This document shows, piece by piece, positions 1 to 8,450 of a stretch of 64,000 nucleotides of DNA. The stretch spans positions 4,367 to 68,366 of the forward strand of contig CAKOPW010000008.1 in assembly GCA_934101115.1 (NCBI GenBank), written 5' to 3'. Each line of letters begins with the position of its first letter. Within the stretch, counting starts at the first letter, position 1. A model generated the notes under the pieces. It saw only the letters and a program-made list of their open reading frames with translations, searched no databases and was not told where the DNA came from. The DNA is from an uncultured Bacilli bacterium. GTDB lineage: Bacteria > Bacillota_I > Bacilli_A > RF39 > UBA660. The position numbers were made by a program, and so were the translations under genes.

Positions 1-814
1 GAGTTATTTTTACACATCCAGTTCCAAATTCAGGATCAGCATGTTCATCACCAATTATTGGAATTAATTTATTAACAATTGGTAAAATTACTTTTTTACC
101 AATTAAATCTTTATATCTTTCATCCTCTGGATTTACAGCAACTGCCGTATCTCCAAATAAAGTTTCAGGTCTAGTTGTTGCAACATCTAAATAATCATTA
201 GATCCTTCAATAATATATTTTAAATGATAAAATGCTCCTTCAACATCCTTATAAATAACCTCTTCATTTGATAAAGCGGTTTTAGCAGCTGGATCCCAGT
301 TGATTATTTTTTCACCACGATAGATAAGACCTTTATCATAGTAATCAACAAAAACTTTAGTTACTGCTTTATTAAGTCCTTCATCAAGAGTAAATCTTTC
401 TTTTGTGTAATCAACTGATAAACCAAGTTTTCCCCATTGATTTCTAATGTTTCCACCATATTCATGAGTCCAATCCCAACATGCATTTAAGAAATTTTCT
501 CTTCCGTATTCGTATTTATTAATGCCGTTTTCTTTTAATCTTTTAACAACTTTAGCTTCAGTTGCAATAGCAGCATGATCCATTCCTGGAAGCCATAAAG
601 TATCATATCCTTGCATTCTTTTAAAACGAATAATTACATCTTGAATAGCAGTATCATAGGCATGTCCAATATGTAATATACCTGTAACATTTGGAGGTGG
701 AATAACTATACAATATGGAGTTTTACCTTTTCCACATTTGAAGTATCCTTTTTCTTTCCAATTATTATATTTTTCTTTTTCAACACTTAAGTGATCATAT
801 TTTGTGTCTAACAT
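1..814 (-). CDS. valS: Valine-tRNA ligase, N-terminal part (cut by window edge)
   Basis: Class I aminoacyl-tRNA synthetase that charges tRNA-Val in the cytoplasm. About 271 N-terminal codons are visible; the rest lies beyond base 1. Hallmarks seen by translating the minus strand are the HIGH-region signature PPPNVTGILHIGHA and, further on, NWDPAAKTALSNEEV, which is typical of ValRS. The start is ATG at 814, preceded by GAGGAGATGAATTT, a strong ribosome site lying inside the 3' end of the upstream HD-domain gene. The two frames overlap by 7 nt, so translation is probably coupled. It is the distal gene of the T-box-controlled operon. Confidence 0.96.
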   Translation of the reverse strand, partial: MLDTKYDHLSVEKEKYNNWKEKGYFKCGKGKTPYCIVIPPPNVTGILHIGHAYDTAIQDVIIRFKRMQGYDTLWLPGMDHAAIATEAKVVKRLKENGINKYEYGRENFLNACWDWTHEYGGNIRNQWGKLGLSVDYTKERFTLDEGLNKAVTKVFVDYYDKGLIYRGEKIINWDPAAKTALSNEEVIYKDVEGAFYHLKYIIEGSNDYLDVATTRPETLFGDTAVAVNPEDERYKDLIGKKVILPIVNKLIPIIGDEHADPEFGTGCVKIT

Positions 815-1530
815 AAATTCATCTCCTCTATTTCTCTATATATAAACTCTTCAAGCTTAGCTAACTTTTGCTTGTCTTGAGTTCTTTTTAGTACATTAAA
901 CTTTCTTTCAATTATTTTATTATCTTTTAAATATTTATATGAATATGGAAAATTTAGATCAAATATCCAACTAATCATACGAAGAATTGCATCTTCTTCG
1001 GTTTGGCAATATTCATTTTTACATAAACTTTTTTCATAGATGCTTTTTAAAAGCTCATCTTTTATAACTATATTTTCAGAATTTACTTCATTAATCTGAG
1101 TTTCCATAATATCTAATTTATCAGCATCTCTTACTATTTTACAAAACATTTTTGTTCGGTCATCCACATCACCAATCTTACATTTATTATGATATTTAGT
1201 AGCTAATAAAACTATATTTTGTATTTCCTTATCAGCAGTAAACTTATCAATAATACTTTCCAAGACTCGATACCCCTCATCTCCATGATCAATTGATAAA
1301 GAGTCTTTATATGTTCCGTAAAACTTCAACTGATTAAATCTTCCAATATCATGGACAAGACCTGCAAGAGTTGCTATGTGTATATCTTCTTCATTTAACT
1401 TTAGAGATTCTGCTATACTTTTTGCTAAATTCATAACACGAAAACTATGTTCTTTTTTATCCAATAATCTCGGATCTTTTAAGTCAAAGTTATTAACATA
1501 TTCATTAAAAACACTAATTGCTTCATCCAT
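808..1530 (-). CDS. HD-domain phosphohydrolase
   Basis: Cytoplasmic metal-dependent phosphohydrolase of the HD superfamily. Seen: an HD pair in LAGLVHDIGRFNQ, an upstream conserved His in KKEHSFRV, and later His and Asp residues in KYHNKC and DADKLD. ATG at 1530 is preferred over the longer frame (1554) because GGAGGATTTGT sits just before it and the longer start lies in the T-box terminator. It is the first gene behind the T-box leader, so its expression should follow tRNA-Val charging. Substrate cannot be deduced. Family call is confident, role is not. Confidence 0.85.
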   Translation of the reverse strand: MDEAISVFNEYVNNFDLKDPRLLDKKEHSFRVMNLAKSIAESLKLNEEDIHIATLAGLVHDIGRFNQLKFYGTYKDSLSIDHGDEGYRVLESIIDKFTADKEIQNIVLLATKYHNKCKIGDVDDRTKMFCKIVRDADKLDIMETQINEVNSENIVIKDELLKSIYEKSLCKNEYCQTEEDAILRMISWIFDLNFPYSYKYLKDNKIIERKFNVLKRTQDKQKLAKLEEFIYREIEEMNLC

Positions 1531-1540
1531 ACAAATCCTC

Positions 1541-1766
1541 CAAAATAAAAACACATCCTATATAAGGACGTGTTAACGTGGTACCACCTTAATTTGTAAA
1601 ATTAATTACCTCAAATATTTAACGCATATTTTACGAAATAACCTACTTAGTTTCAATTATTTAACTCCCAAGCTACCTTCAATACATTCACTTATTAGTT
1701 TGCACCAGCCACTAACTCTCTTAAAAGATTCTGTATTTACTCCTCTTGTTCTTCGTCATTGAATAC
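1541..1766 (-). promoter_or_regulatory. T-box riboswitch leader (valine specific)
   Basis: Leader RNA for the HD-valS operon. The conserved T-box antiterminator sequence AAGGTGGTACCACGTT is at 1590-1575, followed by a terminator hairpin (about 1573-1550) and a T-run. Upstream lie the Stem I elements, with GGCTGGTGCAAAC in the apical region. A specifier-like segment GAAGGTAGCTTGGGAG occurs at about 1680-1665; the GTA at 1676-1674 is a valine codon and is followed by a purine, as in known T-boxes. This matches the valS gene downstream. Uncharged tRNA-Val should stabilise the antiterminator. Confidence 0.93.
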
Positions 1767-1795
1767 ATTATATATCAATCTACTTTCATTTTCAA
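1767..1795 (-). promoter_or_regulatory. Promoter of the T-box-HD-valS operon
   Basis: Minus-strand TTGAAA (1795-1790), a 17-nt spacer and TATAAT (1772-1767). The -10 is perfect and the -35 matches five of six positions. It lies between the stop codon of the preceding gene and the first T-box stem. Confidence 0.85.
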
Positions 1796-1798
1796 GAA

Positions 1799-3076
1799 CT
1801 ATTTATTAACCCATTTCATATTTGAATAACGTTTTTCCATAAAATCATTGTTGGCATATTCATCACATAACTTCTCAACTACATTTCTTGCTGGATATCC
1901 TTCCATACGATGTTTATATCTTCTCATAGCTACTTCGGATACTCCTAAATCAAGTAATAGAAATATTGCTATACCAATTGCTAAAGGTTTAAATAGTTTT
2001 TTAGGTATTCTATTTATTAGATCCATTAAAAATGGTATTACATATCTTACTACTATAATAGTTGCAAATCCCCAGAAAAAACAAAATAATAAATTGATTC
2101 TTCCATTTAAGTTAAATGGTATTTTTGAATAATCCCAAAAAATAGTTCCATATACTACTTCTGTGAAAACACTGCAGAAGTATTCATAAGCACCACCTAA
2201 AATAGTTCCTAATATAAATAGTGAAAAAGTACTTTTATTCTTATATCTTGAGAATAGAATTGTTATCAATACAATGGCAAATCCCCAAACAAATGAAAAT
2301 TGTCCAAATATTATAGATGATCTACTCATCCATCTATGCATTGTAAATCTACAGAAAATAATTTCCACAACTGCTCCAATAAATGCACATATAACAAATA
2401 AATAAAATATATGGTAAATGGTCATTCCTTCTGATAAAATCATTTCTTTAATGCTCTTACGTTTTAAAGTTGGATAAGCATTTTCCATACGTTTTTTGAT
2501 AGATGAAAATAACCAGTTGCTGAAGTTATCATCATGTTCTTTTATTTTATGTGATTTTATCTTTTTTAAAGTTACAAATGATGTAAATAAGTCTACTAAC
2601 AATAAACCAAATAAAGTAAGTTCAACTATTCCAGCTATATAAATATTGAAACTATTGAATAAACCAAATAACAACGGATTTACTACTTTTACTATAACAG
2701 CTCCAAAAAACCCCCAAAGCAATGAATAGTTTAAACAAATATAACCTTCTAAATTATATTTTTTATTGGAATAATCCCACCAAACTTTTTTGTTAAAAAA
2801 AGCTAAAATCTTACCTGTTAAATATTGAATTACTGTACTATAAATCATTGATGCTCCAAATACAATAAAGGTATTTTCAACATCTTTTAAAGTAAGCATA
2901 AGAATAACGGTAATAAAACCATATAAGGTACACATTGGTCCATTAGTTATTCCTCTATTAACAAATCTTTTTTCCTTTATTAAAATAAATAAAACTTCTA
3001 CAAGCCATCCAATAAATGAATATATTAGAAAAACAAATAAAATCCATAATAAAAATTCTAATTTCATATACATCAC
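1799..3076 (-). CDS. Polytopic membrane protein, duplicated CmpB-type domain
   Basis: Integral membrane protein of 425 aa whose two halves resemble each other. Each half has an early segment of the type FIGW.VE (residues about 22-28) or FIGAVVEI (about 237-244), then a WDYSN or WDYSK motif, and ends with LLWGFFG or FFWGFAT. This is the layout of the putative ABC-transporter type IV (CmpB-like) family, here present twice. Six to nine hydrophobic helices are expected. No transport partner is adjacent. The stop codon abuts the valS-operon promoter. Substrate is unknown and the transporter label is family inference only. Confidence 0.75.
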   Translation of the reverse strand: MMYMKLEFLLWILFVFLIYSFIGWLVEVLFILIKEKRFVNRGITNGPMCTLYGFITVILMLTLKDVENTFIVFGASMIYSTVIQYLTGKILAFFNKKVWWDYSNKKYNLEGYICLNYSLLWGFFGAVIVKVVNPLLFGLFNSFNIYIAGIVELTLFGLLLVDLFTSFVTLKKIKSHKIKEHDDNFSNWLFSSIKKRMENAYPTLKRKSIKEMILSEGMTIYHIFYLFVICAFIGAVVEIIFCRFTMHRWMSRSSIIFGQFSFVWGFAIVLITILFSRYKNKSTFSLFILGTILGGAYEYFCSVFTEVVYGTIFWDYSKIPFNLNGRINLLFCFFWGFATIIVVRYVIPFLMDLINRIPKKLFKPLAIGIAIFLLLDLGVSEVAMRRYKHRMEGYPARNVVEKLCDEYANNDFMEKRYSNMKWVNK

Positions 3077-3116
3077 ATCATCATTGTACCAAATAATTAA
3101 AAAAAAAGAAAATATA

Positions 3117-3749
3117 TTATTTTATATTCTCTTCTACTACATATAACTTATTATTATCATTAATAACAATTACTTCAGCGGATTTATCATATCCTAAGTC
3201 TGTTAAGTATTCCCAAGATAGTTTTATTTTATATGCTTTATAACTAGTGTTGGTAGCTTTTATTGTATAGTTTGTTTCTTCTATATTTTCAACATTTATA
3301 CTTTCTACAACTGGTAATTGTTGATTTCTTTTTTGATTAGTATTGTCTTCTACATATTTATATAAAGTATCTGTAACATTAGTTATATAGTTTTCTTTAG
3401 CAGATTCATATATAAATTCTAAACCACCAACATCATATTTATTTTTTTTATTCTCAATCGTGTATAAATCAATTATATATAATTTTGCAATGCTTTTGGC
3501 ATATTCATTATAATCAATATTTTCACTTTCTAAGTTTGCTTTTAAGTTGTTAAATTCAGTTTTATAAACTTCTGTATCTGTATCATTTAAAGTAATTCCA
3601 TATCCAGTAATCTCAATTGTTGTTGATTCATCTTTTTTATTATTGTCTTTACTTGCTTCTTTATGAAAGAAAACGAAATATGAAAGAACTCCAAACAAAG
3701 AAACTAAAATAACTAAACATAATCCGATCAATAAACTTTTCTTTTTCAT
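3117..3749 (-). CDS. Membrane-anchored extracytoplasmic protein of unknown function
   Basis: 210 aa with a basic N-terminus and one hydrophobic segment (residues about 6-28), then a Lys/Asp/Thr-rich linker and a soluble C-terminal domain, so it probably faces the cell wall space. No lipobox cysteine is seen. The start overlaps the stop of the LtaS-like gene as ATGA (4 nt), so the two are translationally coupled. By context it may assist or regulate the phosphoglycerol-transferase-like enzyme. I do not recognise the fold. Confidence 0.7.
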   Translation of the reverse strand: MKKKSLLIGLCLVILVSLFGVLSYFVFFHKEASKDNNKKDESTTIEITGYGITLNDTDTEVYKTEFNNLKANLESENIDYNEYAKSIAKLYIIDLYTIENKKNKYDVGGLEFIYESAKENYITNVTDTLYKYVEDNTNQKRNQQLPVVESINVENIEETNYTIKATNTSYKAYKIKLSWEYLTDLGYDKSAEVIVINDNNKLYVVEENIK

Positions 3750-5779
3750 TCGCTTTTTTCTTTCCCTTCTTTTTCTATTAAATTATAAACTATTATGTCA
3801 TTGGAAATCTCTAATATTTTTTCAGTGTATTTCTTATGCTCCTCAATATAATTAACATCTAGCGTATCAGTTCCAAATACTTTCATTTCATTTTTAGAAT
3901 TATAATAATATACTTTACTAGTTAAGAAATTTCCGTTTGGGAACACCACAGTATTTTTATCTTTTATCTCAAAAATATCATGACCTAAAGCATATTTGTT
4001 ATATATTCCTAACATATTTCCAATTGTTGGAAGGACATCTATCATTCCCATTGGATAGCTTACTTTACCTTTTATAGAATTATCTTTTGTCCAAAATATT
4101 AATGGTGTATTTTTAAATAATTCATTTTCATAATAATCATAATCAACATAAGTTGGATTTGTTTCATCTTTTTGTTCACCAGTATCAAAATCATAATTTA
4201 TAAAGTTAGCAAATTGTTTTTTTGATAATTGAGCAGCATGATCCCCATAGAAAACAAATAAAGTTTTATTATATTCATCATGTTTTTTTACGTAATTTAT
4301 AAATTCTCCTAAACATTTATCAGCATAATGAGCGGATTTAATGTAATTACCAAAAGTTGTACCTTCTAAATAGTTATAAATTATTTCATTACCATCTTCA
4401 TCATATTTTCCGGTGTGATATGTTACATCAAAACTGTCCTTTAAAGATTCGTCATCAAAAGGTGTATGATTTGATAGAGTTATCATTGTTCCCATCCAAT
4501 TGTTATAGTTGGAGCTATCACTTACCATATCACTGATTTGTTTGATTAACGATTCACTTTGAGTGAAGAATGATTTATCGGATAAACCTAATCCAACAGT
4601 TTCATCAACATTATAGTATTCTTCAGAATAGAAATCATCATAACCTAAGGATACATGCATTTTACTTCTATTCCACATGCTGGCTTTGTTTCCATGCATA
4701 CTGAATGTGTAATATTTTTTTTCAGATAATAATTTTTCTAAAGTTACGTAGTTACGGTTGTAATATGATACAAATACTGTTCCACTTTGAACAGGCATTA
4801 AACTTGTATTAAAAGTAAACTCGGTATCAGAAGAAGTTCCTACACTTACTTGAGGATAAAATTTATCAAAATACATCGATTCATTAATAAGTTTGTTTAA
4901 ATTTGGTGTTACTTCTACTCCATTGATTTTTAAATTAATCAAGAAGTTCATAATGCTTTCCATATGCATTACAATTACATTATAATCTTTGTATTTATTG
5001 GTATAGGCATTTTTACTTTTTGGTCGAGTGTTGTCTTTATAATATTCATTAAAGTTTTTAGCTGCTTCTTCATATCCAAATAGACTTGATACTTTACTTT
5101 TTACAGTTTGTACTAAATCATTACCTTGATAAACAATTATACCAAAACGGGAAACAACATATTCTCGGTTCCATTGTTTTGAGAAACGAGATATATCTTT
5201 ACCAGATAATGTGGAAATATTTAAAAATAAAAGAATACCAGCAACAATTGCAACACCTACAAATAGTTTAGATCCTACTTCTACTTTTTCAACCTCTTCA
5301 AAATATTTTTTCTTTTTTAAATATCGATTTATAAATACAAATATAATTGGCATTAGAAGATATACAAAGTTAGCTAATTTTAATTTTTCAAATACAGCAT
5401 CAGTTACTTCAGCAGTTTGACCCATTGAAGCTAAAAGTGCGAATGATGCAAAGCTATTAAAGAAGGCATAATAAACTGAGTTTACAATATTTAAAATTGT
5501 GTAAAAAATCATAAAAGACATGTATAACCTGTATTGTTTTTTTGGCTTGATAAAATATGCTAATGAACCAAATAACATAATAACGGTTATATCAAAAAGA
5601 TTAGCTTTTATATCCCATGGATTTCCTATAGTTAAAGTACGTAATAAAAAACAGCTTATAAATGAAAGAACTATGTATGATAAAAATAATCTATTATATT
5701 TAACATAATTAATGGCATTATCTTTAAACTTTATAACCATTTTTTTTAAGTCTTTTTTATTTATTTTTTTCTTAGTCAT
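3746..5779 (-). CDS. LTA synthase-family membrane sulfatase (phosphoglycerol transferase-like)
   Basis: 677 aa: about five N-terminal membrane helices (residues 28-205), then an extracellular alkaline-phosphatase/sulfatase-fold domain. Conserved pieces: VMHMESIMNF (metal-binding Glu, about 270), VGTSSDTEF (nucleophile region, about 315), the WNRSKMH and LGYDDFY segment, and YGDHAAQL (metal-binding Asp-His, about 505). The family polymerises glycerol-phosphate into lipoteichoic acid or adds it to glycolipids. Aligned to the GKTSDAEF pattern of canonical LtaS, the nucleophile position appears to be Ser rather than Thr. It could also act on another polymer. Operon partner is the downstream anchored protein. 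Confidence 0.85.
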   Translation of the reverse strand: MTKKKINKKDLKKMVIKFKDNAINYVKYNRLFLSYIVLSFISCFLLRTLTIGNPWDIKANLFDITVIMLFGSLAYFIKPKKQYRLYMSFMIFYTILNIVNSVYYAFFNSFASFALLASMGQTAEVTDAVFEKLKLANFVYLLMPIIFVFINRYLKKKKYFEEVEKVEVGSKLFVGVAIVAGILLFLNISTLSGKDISRFSKQWNREYVVSRFGIIVYQGNDLVQTVKSKVSSLFGYEEAAKNFNEYYKDNTRPKSKNAYTNKYKDYNVIVMHMESIMNFLINLKINGVEVTPNLNKLINESMYFDKFYPQVSVGTSSDTEFTFNTSLMPVQSGTVFVSYYNRNYVTLEKLLSEKKYYTFSMHGNKASMWNRSKMHVSLGYDDFYSEEYYNVDETVGLGLSDKSFFTQSESLIKQISDMVSDSSNYNNWMGTMITLSNHTPFDDESLKDSFDVTYHTGKYDEDGNEIIYNYLEGTTFGNYIKSAHYADKCLGEFINYVKKHDEYNKTLFVFYGDHAAQLSKKQFANFINYDFDTGEQKDETNPTYVDYDYYENELFKNTPLIFWTKDNSIKGKVSYPMGMIDVLPTIGNMLGIYNKYALGHDIFEIKDKNTVVFPNGNFLTSKVYYYNSKNEMKVFGTDTLDVNYIEEHKKYTEKILEISNDIIVYNLIEKEGKEKSE

Positions 5780-5842
5780 AAATTTATTACCTTCCTAATA
5801 TAATAAATTATAGCATATATAAAAAAATTTTGATACAACTAC

Positions 5843-5871
5843 TTGCAATTAAAAAAGAATTTTGATATATT
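5843..5871 (+). promoter_or_regulatory. tRNA-Gly promoter
   Basis: TTGCAA (5843-5848), a 17-nt spacer and TATATT (5866-5871), 12 nt before the mature tRNA 5' end. Near-consensus sigma-A type. Confidence 0.75.
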
Positions 5872-5883
5872 ATTAGTGCACTT

Positions 5884-5958
5884 GCAGGTGTGGTTCAACG
5901 GCTAGAATGCGACCTTGCCAAGGTTGAGACGGGAGTTCGATTCTCCTCACTTGCTCCA
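5884..5958 (+). tRNA. tRNA-Gly (anticodon GCC), prophage integration target
   Basis: Clover-leaf readable by eye: acceptor GCAGGTG/CACTTGC, anticodon arm ACC-TTGCCAA-GGT with anticodon GCC, T-arm GGGAG-TTCGATT-CTCCT, discriminator T and an encoded CCA. Its last 19 nt (5940-5958) are repeated at 43612-43630, so the prophage entered at the 3' end and regenerated the whole tRNA on the left side. Confidence 0.97.
5940..5958 (+). repeat. attL core
   Basis: ATTCTCCTCACTTGCTCCA, identical to 43612-43630; it forms part of the T-arm, acceptor and CCA end of tRNA-Gly. Confidence 0.93.
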
Positions 5959-5972
5959 AATGTTTTAACGAA

Positions 5973-5995
5973 AGTCCTTAAATAAGGGCTTTTTT
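5973..5995 (+). terminator. Phage-supplied terminator behind tRNA-Gly
   Basis: AGTCCTT-AAAT-AAGGGCT hairpin followed by a T-run. It lies on the phage side of attL, so the integrated phage provides the terminator for the host tRNA; the original host terminator is stranded beyond attR (43675-43700). Confidence 0.75.
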
Positions 5996-6008
5996 CTTGC
6001 TTTATTTT

Positions 6009-6066
6009 ACGAAATACTACCATTTATTACTCTCATTTCGCATACTTCGTAGTATTTTGGTAGTAC
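6009..6066. promoter_or_regulatory. Integrase arm-type repeats, left arm
   Basis: CGTAGTATTTTGGTAGTAC (6048-6066) and an inverted partial copy TGGTAGTATTTCGT (6022-6009). A near-identical CGTAGTATTTTTGGTAGTAT lies at 43546-43565 beside attR. Paired repeats near both att sites fit arm-type sites for integrase or excisionase; this is inference. Confidence 0.6.
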
Positions 6067-6084
6067 TTTTTTGCTAACATTTTT

Positions 6085-6549
6085 ATGAATAATAATTGTA
6101 TAAATTTAAAACAAAAACTTGATAGAAGTTTGTATTGTAAAATTAATAAATGTTCAATAACATTAAAAGACTGCAATAATTGTAAATTTAAAGAATATAA
6201 AGAAATAAAAAGAAAAGAAATTAAAGGAAAAAAGCATAAATTAACAAAAGCAACTGAAATACCTAAAAGTGTTAAATTAGCTGTTTGGGAAAGAGATAAT
6301 CATAAATGTATATTTTGTCACAAATATGTCCCATGGAATTTAGCAAATTCTCATTTTATTAAAAGGTCCCATAATGGATTAGGTATTGAGCAAAATATTT
6401 TTACTGCTTGCATTAAATGTCATCAAAAATTTGATGATTCTATCGAAAGAGAAAATATGAAGATTATAGCGTATAATCATTTGTGTGAATTTTACAAAGA
6501 TTTAGATGAAAAGGATTTAGTTTATAAAAAATATGACATAAAAAAATAG
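6085..6549 (+). CDS. HNH-family nuclease-like protein with N-terminal Cys cluster
   Basis: 154 aa. Four spaced Cys in residues about 5-33 look like a zinc-binding knuckle. An HNH-type region follows: VWERDNHKCIFCHK, then NSHFIKRSHNGLG, then CIKCHQKFDD, giving two CxxC pairs and the conserved His. It is the only rightward gene at this prophage end, between the phage tRNA terminator and a bidirectional terminator, so it is a separately transcribed cargo gene. There is no ribosome site before the ATG and none of the alternatives looks better; it might be leaderless. Packaging HNH nucleases usually lie next to terminase, which is not the case here. Confidence 0.75.
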   Translation: MNNNCINLKQKLDRSLYCKINKCSITLKDCNNCKFKEYKEIKRKEIKGKKHKLTKATEIPKSVKLAVWERDNHKCIFCHKYVPWNLANSHFIKRSHNGLGIEQNIFTACIKCHQKFDDSIERENMKIIAYNHLCEFYKDLDEKDLVYKKYDIKK

Positions 6550-6568
6550 CACCCATTAGGGTGCTTTT
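6549..6568. terminator. Bidirectional terminator between HNH gene and endolysin
   Basis: GCACCC-ATTA-GGGTGC hairpin with T-runs on the plus strand and A-runs on the other side; convergent genes end on both sides. Confidence 0.85.
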
Positions 6569-6574
6569 ACTTTT

Positions 6575-7303
6575 TTATTTCTTAAATTCTTTTGCTTTAG
6601 TTAACGAGCTCTTACCAAAAAGTCCATCTGCTTTTATTCCCACACTTTTTTGGAATTGCTTTACTGCTTCTTGAGACTTTGCTCCTAAAATACCATCACA
6701 TGATAATTTCAAATCTAATGCCCAATTAAGAAATGCTTGTAATTTTTTAACTTCAGTTCCTTTGTCACCCTTTTTGAAGTATCCTCTGCTAGGTAATTTA
6801 GGAAATTCTTTAGAATATCCACTTTTTTCTTCTGGTCTAGTTTCTTCATCAAAATTATTAGGACTATATATAAATCCTAGTAATTCATAATCACTATAAC
6901 AATAGTTGTTAGATTTCTTTACTGTTCTCGTTTTAAACAAATATGAATTATAACCAGACATAGAAAGTAATAGATCACCATTTGCTTTTATCTCTTCGAC
7001 TATTGCAACATGTCCGCCATTCTTGTTTTTATGTTTATAAACTATAACAGCTCCTAATTTTGGTGTTTGACCTTTTTCATATTTTCTAGTTTTATCGTAC
7101 CAGTTTTCTGCGTTGCATGTTGGCAAAGAACATGCTGTTATGTTATTTATTTCCATAAAACGACTATATGCATAGTGTGTGCAATTACCTTTTAAAAGAT
7201 TATGTCTTTTAAACATACTATATTTCCCTTTGTAAAAAGGAGAAAAGGTAGAATAAAACTTATTTGATTCTGCTGGAGCAGTTAATCTTTTTACAAATTT
7301 CAT
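6575..7303 (-). CDS. Endolysin: CHAP amidase/endopeptidase plus peptidoglycan-binding domain
   Basis: 242 aa phage lysin that degrades the host cell wall. The N-terminal CHAP domain has its catalytic Cys in KGNCTHYA (about residue 41) and His in GGHVAIVEE (about 98). The C-terminal 70 residues form a PG_binding_1 repeat (GYFKKGDKGTEVKKLQ ... DGILGAKSQEAVKQFQ ... DGLFGKSS). There is no signal peptide, as expected for holin-dependent release. It is the last gene of the late operon, starting immediately after the holin candidate. Confidence 0.92.
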   Translation of the reverse strand: MKFVKRLTAPAESNKFYSTFSPFYKGKYSMFKRHNLLKGNCTHYAYSRFMEINNITACSLPTCNAENWYDKTRKYEKGQTPKLGAVIVYKHKNKNGGHVAIVEEIKANGDLLLSMSGYNSYLFKTRTVKKSNNYCYSDYELLGFIYSPNNFDEETRPEEKSGYSKEFPKLPSRGYFKKGDKGTEVKKLQAFLNWALDLKLSCDGILGAKSQEAVKQFQKSVGIKADGLFGKSSLTKAKEFKK

Positions 7304-7599
7304 TATTTTCCACCTCGATTAAGTTTACCATCATCCAAGAAATCTTTAATTACATCAAACATTTTTTGTAATAACCACCTTAATGCATTTTCATTTATAA
7401 ATATAGATACAGGATATGGAAGAACATTAAATAAATGTTCTACTACATAATCCATTTTTTGACCCTTTTCAGCCTCATTTTCAGCTTTAATGAACAATTG
7501 GTATACTTTACTTCTAAACTTACTACATAGCTTTAAAGCTACTATTAAAATAGCAATTATTAATAATGCTACTATTGTTAAAATTATTTCTTCTTTCAT
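7303..7599 (-). CDS. Putative holin (single N-terminal membrane helix)
   Basis: 98 aa: one strongly hydrophobic helix (residues 4-26), then an amphipathic tail with KAENEAEKGQKMDYVVEHLF and YPVSIFINENALRWL. The layout resembles LL-H-type phage holins, where the tail is cytoplasmic. It lies directly upstream of the lysin and its stop codon overlaps the lysin start. The family assignment is from memory and moderately sure; the lysis role is inferred from position and topology. Confidence 0.6.
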   Translation of the reverse strand: MKEEIILTIVALLIIAILIVALKLCSKFRSKVYQLFIKAENEAEKGQKMDYVVEHLFNVLPYPVSIFINENALRWLLQKMFDVIKDFLDDGKLNRGGK

Positions 7600-7604
7600 T
7601 TATA

Positions 7605-7937
7605 TCACTTTCCTTCTTTTAAGTTTTCTTTTATATATTCGACATTATCACTGATTTTCTTTGCTCGCTCATCATGTTTAATAATGTACTCTTTTAGAAC
7701 TTCAGTTGTATTGTTTATAGCATCTATTGACTTTGCTATATTTTCATTGGATTTATCCATACGAATCAACATAGCTTGATTTTCTTTATCTCTTTTTTCG
7801 TTTTCTGCAATTCTTTTTTCATTTTCTTCTGTCTTTTTAGACTTTTCGTTTAAATAATTCCAAACAAAAAGAGCAGCCAACAAAGCTGTTCCTCCGAGAG
7901 AGCCTATCGAACTTAACAGATCTAACATTTCTTTCAT
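7605..7937 (-). CDS. BhlA/UviB-type holin-like protein
   Basis: 110 aa: a membrane helix at residues 12-28 (SLGGTALLAALFVWNYL), then a long charged coiled coil containing the ENEKR repeat. Small one-helix proteins of this shape next to phage lysins belong to the BhlA/UviB holin-like group. With the adjacent 98-aa protein it would form a two-component lysis set. Confidence 0.65.
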   Translation of the reverse strand: MKEMLDLLSSIGSLGGTALLAALFVWNYLNEKSKKTEENEKRIAENEKRDKENQAMLIRMDKSNENIAKSIDAINNTTEVLKEYIIKHDERAKKISDNVEYIKENLKEGK

Positions 7938-7958
7938 AATCTTCCTTCACCTACCTTT

Positions 7959-8432
7959 CTAAATATTCTCTAATTCTTCTTCTAAACTTCTTATTTTTAT
8001 TCTAATATTTTCTCGTTCAGTTTTTATTGTAGAATATTCTTCTTCAGTATAGTAACCTTCAGCATATTTAATTGCTTTATAGTCTGTAGAAGAAAGATCA
8101 TTTTTTAATTTATTTATTTGAGAATTTATATCACTAATTTCTTGTTTTCTTTTGTTTTCTTTTAATTCTTCAGTTGTATACTTTTTGAAGATATAAATCT
8201 TTTCTTCTTCATCATGCTTTTCAACTGGCATTACTGCTTGAACATCAATGACATATTTCACATCTTTTCCACCATTTGGATATTCTTTTATTGTTTCATA
8301 ATGTCCTTGTTCTTTTTCCTCTTTTACTTCAGCTATATGATTAATTATGATATCTTCTTTTAAATAACCTTCTTCATAATTTAAATCTTCTTCAGTTAAT
8401 ATTTTTGTTTTTTCTTCATTATATATTTTCAT
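7959..8432 (-). CDS. Tail-tip accessory protein, C-terminal coiled coil
   Basis: 157 aa acidic protein. The N-terminal half is beta-rich (KIYNEEKTKILTEEDL ... YIFKKYTTEEL), followed by a coiled coil (ISDINSQINKLKNDL) and a terminal segment YAEGYYTEEEYSTIK. Similar small proteins often follow phage tail-fibre genes and may serve as fibre assembly factors. No catalytic residues are visible. Placed by context after three tail-tip paralogues. Confidence 0.5.
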   Translation of the reverse strand: MKIYNEEKTKILTEEDLNYEEGYLKEDIIINHIAEVKEEKEQGHYETIKEYPNGGKDVKYVIDVQAVMPVEKHDEEEKIYIFKKYTTEELKENKRKQEISDINSQINKLKNDLSSTDYKAIKYAEGYYTEEEYSTIKTERENIRIKIRSLEEELENI

Positions 8433-8450
8433 ATATACCTCTTTCTAATT

